From JAQBQB01 sp963757185 (GTDB lineage Bacteria; Gemmatimonadota; Gemmatimonadetes; Gemmatimonadales; Gemmatimonadaceae), in contig CAVWQI010000008.1 of the NCBI GenBank assembly GCA_963757185.1, forward strand, positions 248,001 through 312,000: 64,000 bases of DNA, in the 5' to 3' direction. Below are positions 1 through 10,637 of the stretch, one piece after another. Made by a program: the position numbers and the translations under genes. A model generated the notes under the pieces. It searched no databases and was not told the DNA's origin. It saw only the letters and a program-made list of their open reading frames with translations. Position 1 is the stretch's first letter. Every line of letters begins with the position of its first letter.

Positions 1-570
1 TCCACCATGTCGCGCGACTCGACGAGGTAGCGCAATGCGAAAATACTGTTGAGAACGCATAGCGCTGCCGCCGCGAGCCCCGGTGCATGCGGTCCGATCT
101 CGACGAACCGCGACCCGATGACCGGGCCGAGGGCGACGCCGGCGTTGGTCGCCGCCGACAACCAGCCCAAGCGCCTTCGCCCGCTGGTCCGGCTCGACCG
201 CGTCCGCGACGTACGCCTGGATCACGCTGACCGTTCCGCCCCCCGATCCCTGGATGAGGCGCGACAAGAAGAGCAACCAGAGGGTGTTCGAGTACGCGAA
301 GACGACGTACGCGATCGCCGACGCCGACATGCCGACGATCAACGCCGGACGCCGGCCGTAGCGGTCGGAGAACCGCCCCCACATCGGCGCGCTCACGAGT
401 TGGGCGATGGCGAATGACGAAACGAGCAGGCCGACCATCAGCCCGTTCGCGCCGAAATTCTTCGCGTAGAACGGAAGAAGCGGGATGATCATCAGCGTTC
501 CGACCATGTCGATGAACGCGGTGATCATCAGAACTACGAGCTTGCCGATGTCGTTATTGCGAGTCGCCAC
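1..570 (-). CDS. MFS transporter, N-terminal part, frameshifted, runs off left edge
   Basis: Reading leftwards from a GTG at 570, the translation has the start of a major facilitator permease: hydrophobic helix 1 with a GTLMIIPLLPFYA stretch, then the loop 2-3 signature GRFSDRYGRRP, then the helix 4-5 region ending in DQRAKALG. After that the frame turns into basic nonsense. Deleting one base at about position 165 restores WLSAATNAGVALGPVIGS, the usual MFS helix 5 motif, and this frame stays open to the edge. The gene is therefore either broken by a +1 insertion or carries a sequence error. Nothing shows the substrate. It follows the BMP ABC operon on the same strand after 195 bases that hold no recognisable site. 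Confidence 0.75.
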   Translation of the reverse strand, partial: MATRNNDIGKLVVLMITAFIDMVGTLMIIPLLPFYAKNFGANGLMVGLLVSSFAIAQLVSAPMWGRFSDRYGRRPALIVGMSASAIAYVVFAYSNTLWLLFLSRLIQGSGGGTVSVIQAYVADAVEPDQRAKALGLVVGGDQRRRRPRPGHRVAVRRDRTACTGARGGSAMRSQQYFRIALPRRVARHGG

Positions 571-765
571 GAAAGGGAGGTGGGTCGCCTACGAGGGGTC
601 GGTGGGACGGCGCGCGCACGATGCCGCGCCCTTTAATCTCGCCGCAGGACCAACCCACGGCCCCACCTGGTTAAACGCGGTCGCCACGGGTTGGCGGCCA
701 GAGCCCAAATAGGCGCCGACGATCGCCCGCGTAGCAACGGTCCTGATCAAATCCGAACGGTCGAT

Positions 766-1647
766 CTACTCGGCGACGCGTCCAAGCGCCGCGGGAGGAA
801 CGGCTCGCCCAACGACGCCCGCCAGGGCGATGATCGTGAGCGCGTATGGGATCATCTCGACGAACTGCGAAGGAATCGCCTGCGAACCCTGAAGTTGGAT
901 CTGAAGCGTCTCCGCGGCCGCGAACAGCAGGCAAGCGAGCGCGGCGCGCAGCGGGTCCCAACGGCCGAAGATCGCCGCCGCGAGCGCGATGAAGCCGCGC
1001 CCCGCCGTCATCTCGGCGCTGAACTGGTGCTGGTCGAGCGCCAGGTACGCGCCGCCGAGCGCGGCGAGCATGCCTGACAACGCGGCGGCGGCGTAGCGCA
1101 CGCGATTCACCGGCACACCGACCGACACGGCAGCCGCCGGATGTTCACCCACGGCTCGCACGCGCAGCCCGAACGGCGTTCGATAGAGGAGCCACGCCGA
1201 TCCGGCGACGGCCAGCACGCCGAGCCAGACGAGCGGATTCTCGATGAGCGAGAACACTCCGGTGCCCGACTGCTCGGCGCCGAAGCCCGGCACGCGCGGC
1301 GAGTTGGCCGAACTGTGAAACGCCAGCCGCAGAAAAAATCGCGTCGCGCCGATGACCAGCAGGTTCACGGCGATTCCCACAACGACTTGGTCCGCGCGGT
1401 ATTTGATCGCTGTCAGCGCGTACAGGAGCGCGAGCGCCGCGCCCCCGGCCACCGCACCGATCAATCCGACCCACGGACTTCCGCTGTAGTAGCTCGCGAG
1501 CGCGCCGCAGAACGCACCGCCGAGCATGTACCCCTCGAGGCCGAGTCCGATCAGGCCGGCCCGTTCCGACATCACGCCGCCGCTGGCCGCGAACAGATAC
1601 GGAACCGCGATGCGCAGCGTCTGAACGAGGAACGCCAGCACGATCAC
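766..1647 (-). CDS. BMP-type ABC transporter permease 2 (nucleoside/simple sugar family)
   Basis: A 293-residue integral membrane protein of the LivH/RbsC-like permease fold (BPD_transp_2), about eight to nine hydrophobic segments. The SERAGLIGLGLEGYMLGGAF motif near residue 27 is typical of the second permease of nucleoside (BMP) importers of the YufQ/NupQ type. Translation starts at a GTG that overlaps the stop of the upstream permease by four bases (GTGA), so the two are probably translationally coupled. It is the last gene of the importer operon; the following MFS gene is 195 bases away. Substrate is inferred from the family (purine nucleosides or related), not from specific residues. Confidence 0.88.
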   Translation of the reverse strand: MIVLAFLVQTLRIAVPYLFAASGGVMSERAGLIGLGLEGYMLGGAFCGALASYYSGSPWVGLIGAVAGGAALALLYALTAIKYRADQVVVGIAVNLLVIGATRFFLRLAFHSSANSPRVPGFGAEQSGTGVFSLIENPLVWLGVLAVAGSAWLLYRTPFGLRVRAVGEHPAAAVSVGVPVNRVRYAAAALSGMLAALGGAYLALDQHQFSAEMTAGRGFIALAAAIFGRWDPLRAALACLLFAAAETLQIQLQGSQAIPSQFVEMIPYALTIIALAGVVGRAVPPAALGRVAE

Positions 1648-2764
1648 GCCGTCGCTCCTTCGGTCGGCTGCGTCTTCGTCGCGGCCGGCGCGGGAGCGGC
1701 CGACACGCGCGCCTTCCGCAGCGCGGCGCGCACCCCCGGCACCGACGCGGCGACGGCGATGATGACTACGGCCTGCAACACGTCGACGATCTGCTTCGGC
1801 ACGAGGGCGTTCACGGCCAGCCCACCCTGCGAGATCGTCGCGAAAACGAGCGCGGCCAGAACGACGCCTATGGGATGGCTTCGGCCGACGATGGCGACCG
1901 CGATGCCGAGGAATCCCGCGCCCGATGCGAAAGATTCCTCATAGTAGTGCTTGTACCCGAGCACGAAATTGAGCCCGCCGATCCCCGCGATCGCGCCGGA
2001 GATCGCCATCGCGCGCCACCAGACGCTCGTCACCTTCACCGCGCCGTACTCCGCCGCCTGCGGCTGCAGGCCGGTCGCGCGGAGCTCGAACCCGACGCGC
2101 GTTCGAAAGAGAAACCACCAGGCGACGAGCGCGGTCAGAATCGCCAGGAACAGCACGACGTTCGCCGCCGAGCCGTGGAAGGCCGCCACGAAGTCCGAGA
2201 GCCGCGGCAGCGCGCCGGCATGGATCTCGGACGTGTGCAGCGTGCCCTCCACCTTGAAGTACGACACGGTCAAGTAGTTCAGCAGCGCGAGCACGATGAA
2301 GTTGAGCATGATCGTCGTGATCACCTCGTGCGCGCCGAACCTCGCCTTGAGCGCTCCAGGAACCGCGCCCACCGCGCCGCCGCCGAGGGCCGCGGCCACG
2401 ATATAGACCGGGAGCGTCGCCACCGCGGGTAGCCCCGCGGGCAGGATGAGCCCGACCAGCGCCGCGACGAATCCGCCCGCGGCGATCTGGCTCTCGGCGC
2501 CGATGTTGAACAGCCCCGCTCGCAGACCCATCGCGACCGCGAGGCCGGTGAACGTGAGCGTCGTCGTCTTGTACAGCACCTGCCCGATGCCGTACGCGTT
2601 GCCCCACGTGCCTTGAAATAGCAGTTGGTAAACGGCGCCCGGATTCTGTCCAAATGTCAAAATCAGGACGTCGCCGACGACCGCCGCGACGAGCAGCGCG
2701 ACGATGGCGGGGAAGACCGCCTCCTCGACGTTCGACCGCCACGCCGCCCGACTCTTGGGTGACG

Positions 2765-2768
<4 letters not shown>
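1644..2768 (-). CDS. BMP-type ABC transporter permease 1
   Basis: A 374-residue inner-membrane permease, longer than permease 2 and with the extra N-terminal helix and periplasmic loop usual for YufP/NupP proteins. Helix 1 covers about residues 14-34 (AIVALLVAAVVGDVLILTF) and is followed by the FGQNPGAVYQLLFQGTWG segment common in this family. I chose the GTG at 2768 because it overlaps the ATPase stop codon by four bases; the longer upstream open frame only shadows the ATPase gene. It should pair with the downstream permease to form the heterodimeric channel driven by the double ATPase. Confidence 0.88.
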
Positions 2769-4353
<1,585 letters not shown>

Positions 4354-4357
<4 letters not shown>

Positions 4358-5397
4358 CTCGTGCTCGGCACGACGATGCGCCCGGCGATGATGTCGCCTT
4401 TGAGACGTTCGACCTTCGCGCGCACGCTGTCGGGGATGAGCGCGCGATTGTGCTCGTCGTACACGTAGCCCACGCCGTTCTCGGGGAGACCGTACGTGTA
4501 GACGCCGCCTTTGAACGTCCCTTGTTTGACGCGATTGATCATGTCGAAGACCGCCACGTCGATGCCTTTGACCATGGAGGTAACGATCCGCCCCGGCGCT
4601 TCGCTGTACTGATCCGCGTCGACGCCGATCGCGTACTTGCCGGTCTGGCGCGCGGCCTCGAAAACGCCGAGTCCCGTAGAACCCGACGCGTGGTAGATCA
4701 CGTTCACGCCCTGCTGGTATTGGTTGAGGGCGAGCTCCTTGCCCTTGCCGGGATTGCGGAAGGCTTCGGGAGTCACGCCGGCGTACTGCACGACGACCTC
4801 GCAGTCCGCGCACACGCTCTTCACGCCGGCCTTGTAGCCGGCCTCGAACTTCTGGATGAGCGGCACGTCCATTCCGCCGACGAATCCCACCTTCTTCGAG
4901 TTGCCGACCATCGCCGCGATCGCGCCGACGAGGAAGGAGCCTTCTTCTTCCTTGAACTTGAGCGCCGCCACGTTCGGCGGCGGCGGTATGACGCGCCCGT
5001 TCTTGTCCGTGGAGAGCGCGTAGTCGACGTCGGCGAAGTCGACGTTCGGGTACTCTCGGGCGAGCTGCGTGATGTCGTCGGTGAAGATGAACCCCACGCC
5101 GATCACGAGGTCCATGTGCTCGGCGGCGAGCACGCGCAAGCCGGCCTCGCGGTCGGTGGCCTCGCCGGGTTCGATGAGGCGGATCGTCGCGCCGAGCTTT
5201 TGCTCGGCGAGCTGGGCGCCTCGGTAGGCGCCGTCGTTGAACGACTTGTCGCCCAATCCGCCGACGTCGAGCACGATGCCGACTTTGACGGCATCGGTGG
5301 ACGCGGCATGGCCGACGGACGCCGGACGGACAAATAACAGCACCACGTGGGCGGCGAGCAGCGCGCCCACGAGGATCATCAGCTTTCGCATGCGCAA
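4354..5397 (-). CDS. BMP-family substrate-binding protein (basic membrane protein/PnrA-like)
   Basis: A 347-residue exported solute-binding protein. The N-terminus is a Sec-type signal (short basic MRMRK, then a hydrophobic run to about residue 30); there is no lipobox cysteine, so it is predicted soluble rather than lipid-anchored, unlike many BMP proteins. Family motifs include GIVLDVGGLGDKSFNDGAYRGA near residue 40, DLVIGVGFIFTDDI, and the ligand-site region KKVGFVGGMDVPLIQKFEAGYKAG. It is the first gene of the importer operon and captures the substrate for the two permeases and the ATPase. Only 57 bases separate it from the divergent nadB, so the two promoters must lie close together or overlap. 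Confidence 0.9.
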
Positions 5398-5454
5398 AGC
5401 TGTCGCGCGGGGAGCGGGCGCGGCAAGCCCGATCGCTGATAGCTTTCACGCCTC

Positions 5455-6963
5455 ATGACCGATCGAATCCGCACCCGCTTTCTCGTCATCGGCAGCGGCG
5501 TCGCCGGGCTGCACACGGCGTGGCGCGCCTCAGAGCGCGGGGACGTCGTGCTGGTGACGAAGCAGTCGCTGTTCGACAGCGCAACCGCCTACGCGCAGGG
5601 CGGCATCGCCGCGGCGCTCGGCGCCGGAGATTCGCCCGCGTTGCACCGTCAGGACACGCTGGCCGCGGGCGCGGCGTTGTGCGACGCCGCGGCGGTCGAG
5701 GTGTTGGTCGAAGAGGGGCCGGCGCGCGTCCGCGAGTTGCAGACCGCGGGCGCGCATTTCGACCTCGACCCGCGCGGGCGACTATCGCTCGGACGAGAAG
5801 CGGCGCACTCGAAGAACCGCATCGTTCACGCGCACGGCGACCAGACCGGGGCCGAGGTCGCGCGGACGCTCATCGCGCGCGTGCGCGGCACGAAGCAAAT
5901 CCGCGTGCTCGAGAAGACGCGCGTGCTCGAGCTGATCATGTGGCGCGGCGCGTGCGTCGGCGTGCGCGCGAGCGTGAAGGGACGTGCGACCGACATCATC
6001 GCCGACGCGACGGTGCTGGCCACGGGCGGCTGCGGTCAGGTGTATCGCTACACGACGAATCCGGTGGTCGCGACGGGAGACGGCTACGCGATCGCGCATC
6101 GGGCGGGCGTGACGCTCGCCGACATGGAGTTCGTGCAGTTCCATCCGACCGCGCTGGCAACGCCGGAGAATCCGCTGGCGCTGATCTCCGAGGCCGTGCG
6201 CGGCGAAGGCGCGGTTCTCGTGAATGCACGCGGGGTGCGCTTCATGCGCGGCGTGCATGCGCTGGCCGAGCTCGCGCCGCGCGACGTCGTCGCCCGCGCG
6301 ATCTTCCGTGAGCAGCGATTGGGGCCTGTGTCGCTCGACGCTCGGCGGCTTGGAGCGCGGTTCACGAAGCGATTCCCGGGCATCTTCGCGCTCTGCTCCG
6401 CGCGCGGCATCGACCCGCGCAAGGACCTCATCCCCGTCACGCCGGCTGCCCACTATATGATGGGCGGTATCGTCACGGATCTGCGCGGTCATTCGAGCGC
6501 GAAGCGGTTGTACGCGGTCGGCGAGGTGGCTCGTACCGGCGTGCACGGCGCGAATCGGTTGGCGTCGAACTCGCTGCTCGAGGGGCTCGTGTTCGCCGAG
6601 CGCGTGGCGCGCGATCTCTCGGAGAATCCGCGTCTCACCGCGCTTCCGCCGAAGAAGACGTGGAACGTGCCGCGCCTGACGGACCGTGGCGCCGCGCAGG
6701 TGGGCGCCGACTCGATTCGGATGGTGATGTGGTACTTCGCCGGCATCGTGCGCACGGCACGCGGTCTGCGCGAAGCGATCGAGCGGCTCGACGAGATCGG
6801 CGCGCGCCTGCCCGCCGGCGCGACAGAGGAAGCGAACATGCTGCAGACGGCACAGCTCGTGGCCGAAGCGGCGGTCCGCAGACGAGAGTCACGCGGCGGA
6901 CACTACCGTGTGGACTATCCGCGGGCAAAGACGAGCTGGCGAGGACGCCACATCGAGTTGTAG
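5455..6963 (+). CDS. nadB: L-aspartate oxidase
   Basis: A 502-residue flavoenzyme that oxidises L-aspartate to iminoaspartate, the first step of bacterial NAD synthesis. The N-terminal FAD-binding loop GSGVAGLHTAWRA (residues 13-25) is followed by the succinate dehydrogenase/fumarate reductase flavoprotein signatures, including SATAYAQGGIAAAL, FVQFHPTAL, RGEGAVLVNARGVRFM and HYMMGGIVTDL, and by the C-terminal GVHGANRLASNSLLEGLVF region. Length fits the family (about 500-540). It heads a plus-strand group with nadA and nadC, so all three enzymes from aspartate to nicotinate mononucleotide are here. Confidence 0.95.
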   Translation: MTDRIRTRFLVIGSGVAGLHTAWRASERGDVVLVTKQSLFDSATAYAQGGIAAALGAGDSPALHRQDTLAAGAALCDAAAVEVLVEEGPARVRELQTAGAHFDLDPRGRLSLGREAAHSKNRIVHAHGDQTGAEVARTLIARVRGTKQIRVLEKTRVLELIMWRGACVGVRASVKGRATDIIADATVLATGGCGQVYRYTTNPVVATGDGYAIAHRAGVTLADMEFVQFHPTALATPENPLALISEAVRGEGAVLVNARGVRFMRGVHALAELAPRDVVARAIFREQRLGPVSLDARRLGARFTKRFPGIFALCSARGIDPRKDLIPVTPAAHYMMGGIVTDLRGHSSAKRLYAVGEVARTGVHGANRLASNSLLEGLVFAERVARDLSENPRLTALPPKKTWNVPRLTDRGAAQVGADSIRMVMWYFAGIVRTARGLREAIERLDEIGARLPAGATEEANMLQTAQLVAEAAVRRRESRGGHYRVDYPRAKTSWRGRHIEL

Positions 6964-7010
6964 AGTTTCAGCATTAGGAGGGCACGCGAGCGACCACGCG
7001 TGCGAAGCAG

Positions 7011-7823
7011 ATGGACGCTGGTGCCGCTTGGTTGGTGAGCCGAATCGCCGTCTTCGCGATTCTGGCCGTGACGACAGTGAGTGCGCAGGAATCGCTGCGC
7101 GCGAGGTCTCGACCGAAACCGCTCGCGCGCTACCGCAATCGATTGCTCGGCGCGTACGACGAGCAGAGCGGCGACCCGATCGAAGGGGTCGAGGTGATGG
7201 ACCTGATGTCAGGGATCACCGGGCTCACGACGCAGACCGGCACGGCGTCGCTCGCGTTCCTACCCGACGGAGGGTCGCTGGTCCGCCTTCGCAGAGTCGG
7301 ATACGCACCGCTCACGCTGACCGTCGCGATATCGCCGAAGGACACGGCGCCGTTCACCGTTCTCCTGAGGCGAAGTCCGCGCGACCTGCCGACGGTGGTC
7401 ACGCGCCATTCGGCGCCCCGCTACATCTCGCCCGGCCTCCACGGTTTCGAAGAGCGAATGCGCGCCGGGCTTGGCGGCCAGTTCGTGGACGAGGCCACTC
7501 TCCGGAAGATGGACGGCGACATCATGTCGAACGTTCTTCGCCGCTTCCACGGCGCCATGCTCAACGGCGGGCGACTCGTCTCGACGAGAAAGGCGTCGTC
7601 CGGGCCGGTGTTCCAGTCGAAACGCCTCGGCGCGAACGGCGCGGTCGCCGTCTACGAGAACGGCATCAAGCGCGCGTCGCTAGCGCCGATCGACTTCAAC
7701 AAGATGCCGGTCGACGACTACGCCGCGGTCGAGTTCTACGCCGGCGCGGAGACATATCCGGTGTGGATCGGCCCGACGAACAACGACTGCGGTGTGCTCC
7801 TGCTGTGGACTCGCGAGAGGTAG
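7011..7823 (+). CDS. Exported orphan protein with carboxypeptidase-regulatory-like and plug-like domains
   Basis: A 270-residue protein. A hydrophobic signal peptide (about residues 8-26, ending in VSAQ) suggests export. Residues 45-110 resemble the carboxypeptidase-regulatory-like beta-sandwich found at the front of TonB receptors (EQSGDPIEGVEVMDL ... TQTGTASLAFLPDGGSLVRLRRVGYAP). The rest looks like an isolated receptor plug (RKMDGDIMSNVLRRFHGAML, later VAVYENGIKRA) that ends in the YAGAETYPVWIG stretch, without any beta-barrel. Proteins of this build are common in Gemmatimonadota; their function is unknown to me. It sits between nadB and nadA, 47 bases after the former and 37 before the latter, so it may share their transcript. 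Confidence 0.7.
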   Translation: MDAGAAWLVSRIAVFAILAVTTVSAQESLRARSRPKPLARYRNRLLGAYDEQSGDPIEGVEVMDLMSGITGLTTQTGTASLAFLPDGGSLVRLRRVGYAPLTLTVAISPKDTAPFTVLLRRSPRDLPTVVTRHSAPRYISPGLHGFEERMRAGLGGQFVDEATLRKMDGDIMSNVLRRFHGAMLNGGRLVSTRKASSGPVFQSKRLGANGAVAVYENGIKRASLAPIDFNKMPVDDYAAVEFYAGAETYPVWIGPTNNDCGVLLLWTRER

Positions 7824-7860
7824 CAGTCGGCGCCCGCCTCAAGGCCGTATCTTTCCGGGC

Positions 7861-8862
7861 ATGCACGACGATGCTCTGACGTCCGAGATCAAGCGCCTCG
7901 CCCGCGACCGCAACGCAGTCATCCTCGCCCACAACTACGAGCGAGCCGAAGTGCAGGACATCGCCGATTTCGTCGGCGACTCCCTGGGCCTGTCCCGCGA
8001 AGCGGCCAAGACCGACGCCGACGTCATCGTCTTCTGCGGCGTCCATTTCATGGCCGAGACCGCGGCGATTCTGTCGCCGCAGAAATCCGTCCTTCTGCCG
8101 GATCTCGCCGCCGGCTGCTCGCTCGCCTCCACGATCGACGCCTCCGCGCTCAAAGCATGGAAGGCCGAGCATCCGGGCGCCGTCGTCGTGGCCTACGTGA
8201 ACACCTCGGCCGAGGTCAAAGCCGAGAGCGATTACTGCTGCACGTCCGGTAACGCGGTCGAGGTCGTGAACTCGATCCCCGCCGAACGGGAGATCCTCTT
8301 CCTCCCCGACATGTTCCTCGGCGCGCACGTCCGCCGGATGACGGGGCGCGAGAACATGCACGTCTGGATGGGTGAGTGTCATGTCCACGCCGGCATCGAT
8401 CCGGAGAACATCCGCCTCCAGCGCCGCCTGCACCCCCAGGCCGAATTCCTGATCCACCCCGAATGCGGTTGCTCGACGAGCGTGCTCGAGGCGATGTCGG
8501 CGGGGGACGTCGACCCGAACGGCGTCCAGATTCTCTCGACGGAGGGGATGATCAAGCGCCCGGCGCAGTCCGGCGCGGACGAGTTCATCGTCGCGACCGA
8601 GGTCGGAATCTTGCACAGATTGCGTCGCGAGAACCCAAGCAAGCGCTTCTTTGCCGCAAACGAGCGGGCCTCCTGCGCTTACATGAAGGTCACGACCCTT
8701 CCCAAGGTCCGCGATTCACTAGCATTCTTGCAGCATCGAATAACAGTCGACTCGGACGTGGCCGCCCGGGCGCGACTGGCGATCGAGCGCATGGTATCTA
8801 TCGGAGGCGGCGCGACGCAGCCCTTGTCTCCAGTACCAAATGGAGTAGATCCAGGCGAGTAA
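7861..8862 (+). CDS. nadA: Quinolinate synthase A
   Basis: A 333-residue [4Fe-4S] enzyme that condenses iminoaspartate with dihydroxyacetone phosphate to quinolinate. The start ATG at 7861 matches the usual N-terminus before ILAHNYERAEVQDIADFVGDSLGLS; an open frame extends further upstream but is not family-like. The three cluster cysteines are visible: C86 in AAGCSLAS, one in HPECGCSTS and one in ASCAYMK. Other family segments are VVVAYVNTSAEVKAESDYCCTSGNA and FLPDMFLGAHV. The last 25 residues are not conserved. It lies between the plug-like gene and nadC and receives iminoaspartate from NadB. Confidence 0.95.
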   Translation: MHDDALTSEIKRLARDRNAVILAHNYERAEVQDIADFVGDSLGLSREAAKTDADVIVFCGVHFMAETAAILSPQKSVLLPDLAAGCSLASTIDASALKAWKAEHPGAVVVAYVNTSAEVKAESDYCCTSGNAVEVVNSIPAEREILFLPDMFLGAHVRRMTGRENMHVWMGECHVHAGIDPENIRLQRRLHPQAEFLIHPECGCSTSVLEAMSAGDVDPNGVQILSTEGMIKRPAQSGADEFIVATEVGILHRLRRENPSKRFFAANERASCAYMKVTTLPKVRDSLAFLQHRITVDSDVAARARLAIERMVSIGGGATQPLSPVPNGVDPGE

Positions 8863-8885
8863 GCGACAAGGGCGGAGGTGTGCCG

Positions 8886-9824
8886 ATGGAAACTCCCGAG
8901 CTTCCCCAGCGCGAACGCAGGGCGATCCCACGTACTATCACGCCTCTGTCGGTCCCGGCGGTGGATAGCGGGGCGACGCTTCGCTTTCCGCTGACCCGTG
9001 AGGCGTTGGACGCGCTCGTCCGTGCGGCACTCGTCGAGGACGGTGCCTTCAACGACATCACGACGATCGCGACCGTCGTGTCGCACCGGCGGTCCCGCGC
9101 GCGCCTCGTGGCGCGTCAAAACGGAGTCGTCTGTGGGATTCCGCTCGGCCTCGAGGCGTTTCGCCTGCTCGACGGAAAGGTCTCGATCCGCGTCGAGCAC
9201 GAGGACGGGATGACCGTACGGAACGGCGATCCCATCCTTTTCGTGACCGGCCATGCGCGCGCGTTGCTGTCGGCTGAGCGCGTCGCGCTCAATTTCATGC
9301 AGCATCTGTCCGGCATCGCGTCGATCACCGCGCGGTACGTCGACGAGGTGAAGGGCACCGGCGCCAAGATCCTGGACACCCGCAAGACGCTCCCCGGCTG
9401 GCGCACGCTCGAGAAGTACGCCGTGCGCGCGGGGGGCGGCGCCAATCACCGGATGGACCTCTCGACGGGCGTGCTGATCAAGGACAACCATCTCGCCGCT
9501 CTCGACAATGACGTCGCGAAGGCCGTGAAGCGCGCGCGCGAGCTCTCGCCGCCGGGTGTGAAGATCGAGATCGAGTGCGACCGGCTGGATCAGGTCGAGC
9601 GCGCCATTGCCGCGGGCGCCGACATCGTGCTCCTCGACAACATGCCGGTCGAGGTGATGGCCGAGTGCGTTCGGGTGGTCAACGGCGCCGCGATCCTCGA
9701 GGCGTCCGGCGGAGTGACGTTGTCGACCGTGCGTCGCATCGCCGAAACCGGCGTCAACTGGATTTCCATCGGCGGCATCACGCACTCAGCGCCGTCGATG
9801 AACCTCGCGCTGGACTTCGAGTAG
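8886..9824 (+). CDS. nadC: Nicotinate-nucleotide diphosphorylase (quinolinate phosphoribosyltransferase)
   Basis: A 312-residue enzyme that decarboxylates quinolinate with PRPP to give nicotinate mononucleotide. The core carries the family landmarks ALVEDGAFNDITT, the catalytic stretch ILDTRKTLPGWRTLEKYAV, GGGANHRMDLSTGVLIKDNH and, at the C-terminus, LLDNMPVEVM and EASGGVTLSTV. The ATG at 8886 is preceded by GGAGG at 8874-8878 with 7-base spacing, which decides the start against the in-frame GTG at 8880. The first 30 residues are an extension not usual in the family. It closes the nad group and converges with the ClpN gene after only two bases. Confidence 0.95.
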   Translation: METPELPQRERRAIPRTITPLSVPAVDSGATLRFPLTREALDALVRAALVEDGAFNDITTIATVVSHRRSRARLVARQNGVVCGIPLGLEAFRLLDGKVSIRVEHEDGMTVRNGDPILFVTGHARALLSAERVALNFMQHLSGIASITARYVDEVKGTGAKILDTRKTLPGWRTLEKYAVRAGGGANHRMDLSTGVLIKDNHLAALDNDVAKAVKRARELSPPGVKIEIECDRLDQVERAIAAGADIVLLDNMPVEVMAECVRVVNGAAILEASGGVTLSTVRRIAETGVNWISIGGITHSAPSMNLALDFE

Positions 9825-9826
9825 AG

Positions 9827-10606
9827 CTAAGCGGCGGGCGGCGACAGCGAGTCGCCGGTGGAACTGCCGGGTGCATGGCCCGGCGGCGGTCGCAATGCCG
9901 CCGTTCGGAGCGCGGCCGTCAGCATCCTCACGTCGATTCCTTGCGCGGCAAAGACGTCGGCGATATTCGCGTCTTGAAGCAGCGTCTCGATGATCGATGC
10001 CGCCATCCACCCAGGGTGCTTAGGCGCAACCGGAAGGGTCACGTGCGCGGGCACCTCTTTGGCGACGACGAATGCGACCGTCTCTCCTGGCGATGATGCG
10101 TCCGTTCTCGCCATCTCGACCGCCGTGGCGGTGCGTCGCCGGAGTCCCTCGTCGTCGTGCTTCCCGGACGAGAGGATTTCGAGGACGTGTGTTCGCGCCG
10201 CTTCGATCGAGATGCCGAACGAGGTGAGCACCTGCGCGGCGACGCCTTTCTCTTCGCGTATCAGTCCGAGCAGAAGGTGGTGCGTGCCGACGTGCGAGTG
10301 GTTCAGGCCACGGGCTTCAGCCATGGCGAGCTCGAGCACTTTCTTCGCTCGCGATGAGTAGGGGAGGTCGGTTCGCAGCTCGTGCGCCTCGGGTCCCCGC
10401 TTGACGGTTTCCTCGAGTCGCCGCGCGACGTCGTCGAGTCGCACGCCGAACGACTCGATCACGCTCGCCGCCACGCTCGCGTTCTGCCGGAGAAGGGCCA
10501 GGAGAAGGTGCTGCGTCGCGACCTCGTCGTGTCCGAGGCGCGAGGCTTCTTCTCGCGCGGCCCCCAATGCCATGCGCACTCTGTACGTAAAGTTGTATCC
10601 GTCCAT
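9827..10606 (-). CDS. Clp N-terminal-domain protein without ATPase (copy B)
   Basis: A 259-residue protein with two ClpN repeats like those at the front of ClpA/ClpC: residues 1-70 (MDGYNFTYRVRMALGAAREEASRL, then HLLLALLR) and 80-150 (SSRAKKVLELAMAEARGLNHSHVGTHHLLLGLIREEKG). No AAA+ domain follows. Instead there is a linker and a third, half-length repeat-like segment (MAASIIETLLQDANIADVFAAQGIDV, about 204-229), then a Pro/Gly/Ser tail. It is a tandem paralogue of the gene just upstream on this strand and starts 31 bases after it; GAGGAA lies before the ATG. It may act as an adaptor or decoy for a ClpC/ClpP machine; this is inference. Confidence 0.8.
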   Translation of the reverse strand: MDGYNFTYRVRMALGAAREEASRLGHDEVATQHLLLALLRQNASVAASVIESFGVRLDDVARRLEETVKRGPEAHELRTDLPYSSRAKKVLELAMAEARGLNHSHVGTHHLLLGLIREEKGVAAQVLTSFGISIEAARTHVLEILSSGKHDDEGLRRRTATAVEMARTDASSPGETVAFVVAKEVPAHVTLPVAPKHPGWMAASIIETLLQDANIADVFAAQGIDVRMLTAALRTAALRPPPGHAPGSSTGDSLSPPAA

Positions 10607-10637
10607 CAGCTCATTCCTCTGATACGCGCGCGATGCG

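Noticed and set aside
5398..5454. Overlapping promoters between the BMP operon and nadB
   Set aside because: They must exist in or near this gap, but no box pair stands out by eye.
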